Positions 54,520-64,000 of a stretch of 64,000 nucleotides of DNA are shown here, piece by piece. The notes under the pieces were generated by a model. It worked only from the letters and a program-made list of their open reading frames with translations, ran no database searches and was not told where the DNA came from. The position numbers and the translations under genes were made by a program. Source of the DNA: Urophycis tenuis (lineage: Eukaryota; Chordata; Actinopteri; Gadiformes; Phycidae); the NCBI GenBank assembly GCA_036785325.1, contig JAXIVH010000013.1:2239241-2303240 (forward strand), given 5' to 3'. Positions within the stretch are counted from its first letter, which is position 1; every line of letters starts with the position of its first letter.

Positions 54520-55087
54520 ATCTGTTGTTTTAATCATGTGGATGGATTTATGTGTAATGGAATACATTATTTTATTCTTTAATATACTGTATGAAGTTGT
54601 GAAGCCAATCTTTCGTCAATCAAATGACGGTATATTTGTGAAGTAGAAAGGCTGCTGGGCAGCAACGCTTTGTTCAATAGTATATTCCATTACACGCCTC
54701 CCTTGTTCTTTTTGTGTTGTATCTCTTATCTCTTTAAATATTCTGAGGCCTCCCAGGTGATAGACAGGTGATGGCCAAATTATATCTTCAAGATCTTTAT
54801 TTTCTCCAAACAAAAATGAGCAGTATATGGGTGACACTTTTGTGATGGCATGGATTTACATATGTTTGTATGATGAATACAATTAAAGAAACTGCTTGGT
54901 TCGACTGTGTATAAGTTTTGCATTTTCTGCTCGAGCTTTTATTTTGAAGTTTGTTATCGTCGTATGGCAGATGTTATCGTCTGCTGACAGGATTTCCTTT
55001 CGGCTGTTAGTTGGACGCTAGATATCAAATCCGCGGATTTACGATAATTTCATATTGAACGAAATTATTACGTAAACCCTGCATGAC
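54520..55087. other. cd151 3' UTR and gatd1 promoter
   Basis: AT-rich, no gene recognised. Candidate polyadenylation hexamers are weak (ATTAAA-type near 54888). Confidence 0.5.
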
Positions 55088-56605
55088 ATGTCTTCAAAAC
55101 TTACTTGCTTAATAGTGGCGAGTGCTGCTCCTCAAGGTAGGTTGAACAGCTAAGTTAGCTAGTTTCTGTGGTTAGTCAACTAGTGGACATGTAGAAAGAA
55201 AGCTATGACGACCATTGTTCATGTGTAATATTTCAAGTAAATTAGCCTTTCCCTAACAGTCAATTAGCGTGAATAAACGACAATGAATCAGCGTATTTTA
55301 TTTATATATATATCGGCTTCTCAGAAAGCCGGTCTTTGTGCCTTGACCCTCAAAGCCTTTATTGATGCTTTGCTTATTCAGGAGTCACAGCCAAGTCGTT
55401 CCATCAGTCCTTCAGTCTGTGCAGCTCTGTCTTCAACATACAGACAGCAACGCCTGGGGTAAGACACCTACCTACCTCTTGTATTTTATGCCAATACTTT
55501 TATTTTAATTTTAATCTGTTAAATTGTATGCTGAACAGCGAGCCTTCTAGCGTCTTGTCGCTAGAATTTCAGTGTCCAGATTGACCCTTTGTTTTACGGA
55601 TTTGTATTGGTCAAATTTGACATTTATTTTAAATGTTTTGTGCCATTGATCATCCCACGTGGTTTGCATTGCAGGGGAAGTCTATAGACTTTGCTGGAGT
55701 GGATGAAAGCACTGCCAGATGGGTGCAAGACTTTAACGTGAAACCTTACGCAACGCCAGCCAAACTTGAATCTATAGATGGTGAGACTGTACTACAGTTT
55801 AACAAAATGTATTTTTGCCTTATATGATGCCTTGTTCAAAACATTGTCTTAATCACCCATTCTAGGGGCCCGGTATCAAGCGCTCCTCATACCCGACTGC
55901 CCCGGAGCCCTGAGTGACCTGGCACACAGTGGCTCTCTGCACCGCATCCTCACACACTTCATCTCCCAGCAGAGTGCGCACCTCATCTGATGTTCCATAT
56001 CAGTTTCCTTCTGCTGTAGCGGAGGCAGAATGAGTGCTAACACCGTCTGTCCCTGCATATAGAGCCTGTGTGTGCAGTGGGACACGGCGTGTCGGCTCTG
56101 TGCTGTGCCACCGAGGGACAAAAGTGGATCTTCAGTGGCTACAGTTTAACAGGGGTGTGTGCTCACAACTCTGAGGACATATTGGCCAGTATCTATTCAT
56201 TGGAACCCTGTTTTCCACATTGATGTGCAGTATTTTAACATGTTTGTGTTTGGTTTTGCTCTAAGCCATCAGTGTTTGAGCTGGTGCGCAGCCAGGACTT
56301 TGCCAACCTGCCCTTGATAGTGGAAGACTTTGTGAAAGACAGTGGTGGCTCATATACAGGTAACCGGCTCCCCATTTTGATGTTGTTTTAGGAATTGGAT
56401 ATGAGTGTTTGCCACTGTGCATCCTTCATCTTGATAATGTTGTTTTTGATAATGTTGTGTTCCTTTTGTTTTTCTAGCAAGCCAAGAGGATGCCATGCAT
56501 GTCGTCATAGACAGACACTTAATAACCGGTCAGAATGGCCAGTCAACTTCAGTCGCTGTAAATAATCTGATCCTGCTCTCCACTGCCTGTAGAACCACAA
56601 CCTAA
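55088..56605 (+). CDS. gatd1: Glutamine amidotransferase-like class 1 domain protein 1
   Basis: Seven exons: 55088-55136, 55382-55458, 55675-55780, 55866-55973, 56063-56154, 56266-56359, 56478-56605; 217 aa (human 220). Conserved blocks are TCLIVASAA, ATPGGKS, STARWVQDF, AKLESIDGARYQALLIPDCP, AVGHGVSALCCAT, SLTGPSVFELVRS, LIVEDFVKDSGGSY and VIDRHLITGQN. The protein belongs to the DJ-1/PfpI-like glutamine amidotransferase fold. At the nucleophile elbow, where DJ-1 has Cys, the sequence VGHG puts Gly (as in human), so amidotransferase activity is unlikely (inference). A polyadenylation signal AATAAA is at 56731-56736. Confidence 0.95.
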
Positions 56606-57302
56606 ATGTAATGTAATATGTGCATTTCATTTGAATTTACAGATGTGTTTGAAATGTACTGTATGAACATGTTTGTCAATGAAAACCAACTGGTGGTAAA
56701 AAAAAGAGTCAAAGTCTTATTTACTGAACAAATAAAATTTGACATTTGAATGTCAAGTGCAAAAAGGGGCCCAAACATGTATTCAGAAAGCGTTGGGAAA
56801 GTGTGAATAAATCACAATTGTTTCCCCAATAAATACATGTCATAAACCAACATCAGCTTCTCAGGACTTCAGCTGACGGCACACAGGAAGAATGACAGCA
56901 GAAGCCTGCATGCAGGCCAATCAACCAAAGTACACTGTTTTAACATTAACAAGTGCACAAATTGTACACATTATGTACAATTCTTGATAATTATTTCTCT
57001 GCAATATCTGGAGTCTTGTCAATCAAAATATATAACATTTAAATTAGATACCTCAGATTACCTGAATGTTGGTTTAATGTGCTATGTACCATGTTTTCTT
57101 AGTAGTACAATCATTACTACCATGTATTATTCAAAATATCATGACACCCTGCCAACACAGGTCAACTGCAGCAAGTTAAACTCTAATAGCTTCCAGTTAT
57201 TGGTTTGAGTTGATGGCTAGAATAACTGCATTTGGTACAGAAGGTTTTGGAAGTGCATTTGGCTAATGTTCTTAAAATCCACAGAACAGTCATTTTCCCA
57301 CA
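56606..57302. other. Convergent gatd1/chid1 3' UTR region
   Basis: AT-rich. It holds the gatd1 polyadenylation signal and should hold the chid1 3' UTR. No other gene. Confidence 0.6.
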
Positions 57303-59018
57303 TTATAGAAGATCATAAAAATAATCCAGTCCTTGTCCTAATTCCCACATGGAAACTCCTGTACCCAGTTCAGTGGCTAAAGAGATCCTCATGAAGAGTG
57401 ACTGGAAAATGAATGAAAAAATAAGTTATTCCACTATGAACCAATAAACATACATATTTAACCGAAGCATCAAAAGAGTTCTTACCTTAAGTGTCGGGTA
57501 GTACATTTTACACTTGACGCCATTGTTCCTAAAAGAAAATTAAAAAAGTAAATGGTGTTAAAATGTTAAAATGATGATGCTAAAAATATCTCATTTGATA
57601 ATCTAGAATTAGTATGATTTCTAAACCTACTTCTTGTAACTTAAGTAATGCTCTCCGGCATAATCATCCCATAGAAGCTTTGGCCTTAGCTCCCGCAAAA
57701 TGTCAATGTACCTACAGATCAGTCACATAGGAATTAATACATACATGTTAGAGAGAAGAGTTCAAATGTAAACATGTAAAATATTTTGCCACCATTCATT
57801 TATCAAGTTTGAGATGGTGCATCAGTGGCACACAAGTCTCTTACCTCCCACCCAGGATTGGATCTGCTCCCTGGCTGGAGAAGTCCATACCATACATGTT
57901 CAGCCCAAGCAGGATTTTGTGCCTCCATTGGCTGCTGGGAGACAGCTGGAGAACACATTCCTTAATCCAGGGTAGCGGGGAACTCGGGCCTGGGCTTTAA
58001 CACAGTAATACATCTTCAATGTTGCACTGTTGTTTGTATTCACATATTACATGCATGTCATGCACCCACCTTCCTGCACTGGAATAGTCATAGGTCATTA
58101 AGCTGAATCCATCCACAACCGGAGCCAACTGCTCAAACTCCTCTCTTCCAAACATGCCAGGCTGCCCCACGCTGTTCATAACACACATGTTTAATCATGT
58201 TTAATCATGTTTAATCAATGTCAGACAGGATACCAGAAGGAATTAAATCATTTGCATTGGGTTAATGACACATTTCAGTTACCTTGTGACAGCAGGTGGG
58301 ATGACAAGGAAACAGTCCAACCTTTTCGCCTTCAGAGTCTCACATACATGTTTGATCAAGTGGACCAGCTCCCTGCATTGGCCAGAACATAGCAGAATGT
58401 CCTAGTTGAACTTGAATCCAAGGAAAAGGCAGCAAAGCAACTGGAATCATTACACCCTGATGAACTCACCTTCTTCTGTTACCTCCCAGTTGGCTCCACA
58501 TCTCCAAAGTGAAACCATCAAACTTCTCTGTCTGTCAATGAAAACGCGTAACAACGGCATTATCAAACCAGTGAATGCCAGGGGAGCGTACCATACACCA
58601 TGCAGACTGCTGTGGAACAGGCCGCAGTAATACATCACCTTTGCAACGTCCACCAGCTCACTGGCCAGCTCCTCGATCTCATCCTCACTCTCCAGAACAC
58701 TCATGTAGTCCTGATACGACCAGCCGTCAAACAACAGCCGGGGAACTGATACCAAACAGAGTCACACGAGTCAATGTTTAAGTGTCTGAATAGAATTCAA
58801 ATGAGAATATGTGTTGAATAATGATATTTATTTAAGGTAGTAACCAGACAATTAAATTAACTTACCCAGTCTGATTTTTCTATTGGACCGCCTCACATCT
58901 TTGACCCAGCCTACATGGAAAAAATATAATTTATGAGATGCTTTCATCAAACCCAAATAATAATGTTTCATATTGAAATATGCAAGAGTTACCTAAATCT
59001 GTATAACAGTATACATAG

Positions 59019-59063
<45 letters not shown>

Positions 59064-59853
59064 TGTACATTACTCTCAATACCTGGGTCATGGTCGTGCA
59101 GTCCGGTAACATCATAGCTGTTCTTTCCTCGCCTGCGGACCTGCAGCCACACTGGTGACACGGAGGTCAGTTTTGAACCAAATATCTTCGCTATGTCATA
59201 GCCATGGGAATTCCACTGAGGAGAAAAGGGTATAATGCCAAATATATTAAACATTCATATTAGGTGTTTTACTTTAAGGATATACACATCTATTTTGAAT
59301 CTAAAATAATTTAAACATTAAAAAAACAAAAACAAAAACAAACATGCCACTTCTACTGACTTGATTTAAGACCTACAGGAGTGATGTATCCAAGAACTTG
59401 TCCTTGGAATGTCCGTTTAACGTGAGAACAGTATCTTTTCTCCTCTCTCACTATGTCACGCCACTGTGGGTCCGACACCACCAGGCCTCTGTCCAATACA
59501 GACAACTCAGCAAGGGACGACTGTGGTGGGTAGAAGCATATTGTGAAATACGTGTAAATATTATTTTCCAGATATGAAGAGCCTTAGAAGAAAGCGACAT
59601 GTAGATAAGAAGGGAAAACGCAATACAATTTCCTGTTGTGTGCAGAAACGACACGTATTTGTTGTTGGCCTGAGGGGATTGGTTGTCACCATGCTGTCAT
59701 GACCAGAGGCATTTGAACAAGACTTAATGAACAGTTACTCACGTCAACCTCAGTTTTGTGCGACTTCTTGGCGTCAGTTTTTGAAAGGGTACCGCTGACC
59801 ATCAACCAACTCGAAGTGGTGAACAACAAGACCAAAAGTGACTTCGTTTCCAT
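57303..59853 (-). CDS. chid1: Chitinase domain-containing protein 1
   Basis: Twelve exons in transcript order: 59743-59853, 59377-59520, 59083-59215, 58866-58910, 58639-58745, 58470-58531, 58283-58372, 58070-58171, 57845-57994, 57631-57711, 57486-57528, 57303-57401; 388 aa (human 393). It starts with a signal peptide (LLVLLFTTSSWLMVSG). Typical segments are RGLVVSD, WNSHGYDIAKIFGSKLT, SPVWLQVRRRG, DVTGLHDHDPGW, VPRLLFDGWSYQDY, LGLNMYGMDF and WELGQGLDYFYDLL at the end. It is a GH18-like TIM barrel; in mammals it is a lysosomal and secreted saccharide-binding protein (SI-CLP). The usual catalytic DxxDxDxE motif is replaced by DGFTLEMW, so chitinase activity is unlikely. The exon 6 acceptor is taken as TTGACAG at 58532-58534, because the next AG breaks the frame. 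Confidence 0.95.
59022..59061. repeat. (CA)n microsatellite in chid1 intron 3
   Basis: About 40 bp of CA repeat, TG in transcript sense, about 20 bp downstream of the exon 3 donor. Confidence 0.9.
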
Positions 59854-60759
59854 TTAGAGTTCAATAAATCACAAAGCAATCAATAAACTGGAGGTGTGCA
59901 GCTCGTTGCAGAAAGCTTTCTTCCTAGTCAAAAGAGACCAACTTGAAGCTGACGTTCTCCTACCAAATCACAGACATGCTTAATAAGGTTAAAACATGAT
60001 GACGATCCCGGTTGCTCTGTGGACACTGTGAACGATTAATAGATTAATTGATATTTGCATATAAACTATGAGTAAGAGCTAGCTGTAGTTAAATCGAATG
60101 ACAGCGCGGGGCCGATGGCAGAGAATACAGCGTCAGGAACTCAGGAAAAGTACAGGTATCCTGTTTTCAAAATAAAAGTTCAGTGACGTCAACAAAACGA
60201 TCACGCGTATGTCGTCATGTGTATTCTCTTCAGATAGATGGCAGTGTGGCCTCTCGTATACATGGGATCACGCCCTTCGACTAGTAAAAGAAGAAGAGTA
60301 TCTCATTGGTCCCTGTCAACATTTGGTAAGTTGGTTAAGATTATGTTGTCATTTATTATCTATGTGCAAATTCGCGAAATACCTCTTCCGACTTTTTGCA
60401 CTCACTATTTTTACACTGAATAAGATGTGTATTGATGTAGGCATTGGTGTGGGTGTCGTTAGAGAGTGTTGTTTGCTGTGTTGCTATATTTTTAAGCTAG
60501 CTAAACATTTGACAGATTGTAATAGAACATACCTGGTATCTACGTGCTTGTATAAAGCTTGTACTAAGCAAGGGCGTCAGTCACTAATGTGAGCATAGGT
60601 TGATTTTCCACGTAGAATTGGTTTGGGTGTGTGTGACTGACTGAAGTTGACGAGCTGTTGTTGGAGCCAGAAGTCTATCAGCTCTGGCTTTGCTTTCCTT
60701 TTGTTTCGTTAATGTAAACATTGATTGCTCCTTGTTACTGTCACTCACAGTGGGGAAAA
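59854..60759. promoter_or_regulatory. Divergent chid1/ighmbp2 promoter region
   Basis: About 900 bp separates the two start codons. It contains a perfect CRE palindrome TGACGTCA (60184-60191). Two exon-like segments (60115-60155 and 60238-60325) join in phase to the ighmbp2 start exon; the acceptor just before it is ACTCACAG at 60743-60750. At least the 5' UTR of ighmbp2 is spliced here. Confidence 0.6.
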
Positions 60760-63700
60760 ATGGAAATTGAACAGTTTGTGTCCAAGACACTTGATCTCTT
60801 ACAGGAGGAGAGAGAAGCTGAAATCCAAGAGACCAGGTATTAACATGAATATAATTAAATTAATAATGTCAATAAAAAAAAACATAAGAGTGAGCCCCAT
60901 ACCCATCTCGCTGTCTTTCTTTCAGGCTATGGCAAGAGAACAGCTCTCTTAAGGAGCTCCAGAGCAAAGGAGTGTGCCTGCTCAAATTACAAGTAGCCAG
61001 TCAGTCAACGGGCCTGTATGGTCGGACTCTGGTCGTTCTAGAACCAAGAAGACATATGGGTGTGCCCGCTCTTCCAAGTAACAGCTTTGGACCTGGTGAG
61101 ACTGATACTCATTTACAACACACACTGATTATTTCACATTCTGTCAATTATAAAAACATGGACATCTTCTGCAGGGGACATTGTTGGTTTGTATGGTGCC
61201 GCTGGATGCAGTGCAAGTTCACAGATTGGGACTGGAATAGTGACCAAGGCCAGCCAAACATCTATAACTGTAGCCTTCGAGGACTGTCAAGACGATTTCA
61301 ATGTTGAAACGGATTTGCTGTACAACCTATTGAAGTTAGCAAACAATGTGACCTACAAGCGGATGAAAAGGTGAGGGACTTCTCAATGTTTGAGATGCTA
61401 CCAAACACGCACAACCTATAATGAAAACCTTGTGACAATGTATTTCCATTGGGTTGGATGTCTTGTCTTGCAGTGCGTTGAACACTCTGAATGGGTACAG
61501 CAATGGACCAGCTTCAAATCTGATCAATGTTCTCTTTGGATATTCAGAACCTGGATCCCAATCACAGACGAGTACATAAACTATTTCCATGAACCAAACA
61601 TGTGATTTCCTTTACACCTAACTCAGAAGTTTTTCTAAGTACATGTTTCTGTCCCACCTCCTCAGATGATTTAAGCTTCTTTAATCAGGACCTGGATGAT
61701 TCCCAAAGAGAAGCAGTGTCTTTTGCTCTATCTCAGAGGGATGTTGCTGTGATCCATGGCCCACCTGGCACTGGGAAAACCACTACAGTTGTGGAGGTCA
61801 TTCTTCAAGCTGTTAAACAAGGAAACAAGGTGTGAAATACATGAAATACCCCATACCTTCCAGTGTGTGTTTGTGTGTGTATATATAACACAATTTAACA
61901 AGGTGAAGATGCCTCGTCCTCAGGGATGAAGGATAGTGTAGTGGCCAGTAAGGGACATTCCTCCCAGCTCAAATGAACTCCACATATCTGCAAAATATCA
62001 CATGCTCAAGTCCCTTCAGCTGCTTTGGTAAACGATAATCATTATTATTCATGAAATGTGGATTATGAATTAATTCTTAACATGGGAATTCAAATGAAAG
62101 GTGTATAATATAATAGTATATATATCTTCTTCTTACATCCAGTTGTTATGTTTGCCGTTGAACCTTCATGAGATGATTGGCTGGACTGTGTTTCCTGACT
62201 CCCCAGATCCTGTGCTGTGCCTCCTCCAATGTGGCGGTAGATAACCTGGTGGAGCGGCTGGCCCAGTGCAAGGCCAAGGTGCTCCGACTGGGCCACCCCG
62301 CCCGCCTGCTGGAGGCCATACAGAAACACTCTCTAGATGCCATCCTTGCCCAGAGTGACAACACAAACATCATTGCTGATATCCGTAAGGACATGGATAA
62401 GGCTCTCGTAAGTATGCTTGAGTGTTCAATACTCTCATAATCATCGCCATATGCAACACTTGTTAAAGTTTCTTTATTTGCTGACTTATATATAACTGTC
62501 TATATATCAATTTTTCCACTTCAAGATGGGGATGAAGAAGATGCGTGACAAAGGGGAACGTTTTGGTTTCAAACGAGAACTCGGGGAGCTGCGAAAAGAG
62601 CTGAGAACCAGGGAGGCAACGGCCATCGCCCAGATCCTGAAGAGTGCAGACGTGGTGCTGTCCACCAACACAGGTTATAACCTGCTCAGGCATGCCAGTG
62701 TCCTGACAGCACAGCAGAGAGAAACTGACACCGTTTACTGTATGTGTCCAATTGCACAGGTGCATCCAAAGATGGACCCCTGAGACACCTGCCCCCTGAC
62801 CATTTTGATTGGGTGGTGATAGACGAGTGTGCTCAGGCCCTGGAGAGCAGTTGCTGGATTGCTCTGCTCAACGCACGCAAATGCATCCTTGCTGGGGACT
62901 ACAAGCAGCTACCCCCTACCATCAAATCTCAAACGTAAAACCTGGTATTTCCTGTCTTTGTTTAAGTGGTTGTCAGGATGACAATAGTCACGTGCTGAGT
63001 GAATCGTTGAGTTTTGCTACACGGCGACTAAACATTTGGTTTTTATGTTGCGTCTCTCGTAGCGCTGCAGCCAAGGGCCTGTCGGTCAGTCTGATGGAGA
63101 GACTCATCCAGAAGTTTGGCGACTCTGTAGTCCGCATGCTGACGGTACAGTACCGCATGCACAGCTCCATCATGGACTGGGCCTCCAGAGAGATGTACCA
63201 GGGCAGGCTGACCGCACACAGCTCGGTGGAGGGCCATCTGCTGAAGTGAGGGCGCCCTTTCAAATGGATTGGTTGAGTATCTCATGCAGACATTAAAGTG
63301 ATGGATGGATGTTATTGATGGTCCGTGGTCCTCCAGAGATCTCCCAGGGATTGCTTGCGTTGAGGAGACCAGCACCCCGCTGCTCCTCATCGACACCGCC
63401 GGCTGCGGCCTGAGTGAGATGGAGGTCACCGATGAGCAGTCCAAGGGCAACCAAGGTTGGCTTGTGTGTCAAATAAAGAATCATGCCTTTCAAAACATGT
63501 TGTATTCAGCATATCTGAAGGGTGTGGTGACAAACATATTGTATTTAATTTGTGCTCAGGCGAAGTAGACCTTGTTGAACTACACATCAAATGTTTGACT
63601 GATGCTGGACTAAAAGCTAAAGACATCGCTGTCATCGCTCCGTACAATTTACAAGTAAGTCATTTTTGTATTTGAAATTACCGTCCAAATATCACTAAAG

Positions 63701-63946
63701 CTAATAAGCCAAAAGTGGTAATGTATGAACTCAAGGCTTATTGGCAACACCCCACTGAAACAATGAAAACGCTGTCTTTTGAATACGGGTTTGTTTTGAT
63801 ATTTTGTTCTGTTCTTGTAAAGGTGGATCTCCTGCGTCAGAGGCTCTCTGTACGCTATCCAGCCCTGGAGATCAAGTCTGTGGATGGCTTTCAGGGCAGA
63901 GAAAAGGAGGCTGTGGTATTAACACTGGTTCGGTCCAACAGAAAAG
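60760..63946 (+). CDS. ighmbp2: DNA/RNA helicase IGHMBP2 (SMUBP2), 3' end outside the window
   Basis: Twelve exons are visible: 60760-60836, 60926-61095, 61175-61370, 61474-61571, 61666-61829, 62207-62407, 62526-62673, 62760-62934, 63063-63245, 63337-63455, 63560-63654, 63823-63946; about 560 residues. It is an SF1B Upf1-like helicase. Seen are the N-terminal ELQSKGVCLLKLQV and YGRTLVVLEPRR region, Walker A GPPGTGKTTT (codons 61758-61787), motif Ia SSNVAVDNLVERL, motif II VVIDECAQALES, motif III GDYKQLPPT, motif IV QYRMHSSIMDW and motif V SVDGFQGREKEAV. Motif VI, the R3H domain and the AN1 zinc finger should follow beyond 64000. Family role: 5'-3' unwinding linked to translation; human mutations cause SMARD1. 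The frame is intact throughout. Confidence 0.95.
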
Positions 63947-64000
63947 GTAAGGCCTAAGATAGAGGATGTGTACAATCCATCCATATTCATAACCTGCCCA

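Overview
The window is vertebrate nuclear DNA from a ray-finned (teleost-type) fish. Genes are split by GT-AG introns, microsatellites are abundant, common fish dispersed repeats are present, and the recognisable proteins are orthologues of human chromosome 11 genes. No RNA gene, CRISPR array, virus or bacterial operon was found.

Layout. Positions 1-17416 and 23352-41554 are inverted copies of one another. Each copy carries tmem138, tmem258 and the part of myrf from exon 7 to the stop codon. Between them lie the 5' exons (2-6) of myrf, present once at 17707-21304, and a run of exactly 200 N (23152-23351). The two copies differ in microsatellite length, in a 505-bp hAT-like MITE and a 42-bp retroposon-like tail present only in the right copy, and in single-base indels inside conserved myrf exons. 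A fixed-size N gap, contigs ending mid-intron and exon indels that make no biological sense fit two haplotype contigs of one locus placed head to head (a false duplication) better than a real palindrome. The sequence alone cannot exclude a real one.

From 41555 to 64000 the sequence is single copy and dense: a CRACR2-type EF-hand/coiled-coil/Rab GTPase gene (probably cracr2b, complete, 17 exons, 649 aa), the tetraspanin cd151 (7 exons, 252 aa), gatd1 (7 exons, 217 aa), chid1 on the minus strand (12 exons, 388 aa), and the helicase gene ighmbp2, which runs off the right edge. In human, CRACR2B, CD151, GATD1 and CHID1 cluster at 11p15.5, MYRF, TMEM258 and TMEM138 at 11q12, and IGHMBP2 at 11q13.

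The genes do not form one pathway: tmem138 is ciliary, tmem258 belongs to the oligosaccharyltransferase, myrf is a membrane-tethered transcription factor, cracr2b concerns calcium entry or vesicle traffic, cd151 binds integrins, chid1 is secretory/lysosomal and ighmbp2 is an RNA/DNA helicase. The most unusual sequence feature is that tandem repeats in myrf, and in introns of cracr2b and cd151, repeatedly abut splice sites. In one case the repeat unit itself is a copy of the exon end plus the 5' splice site.
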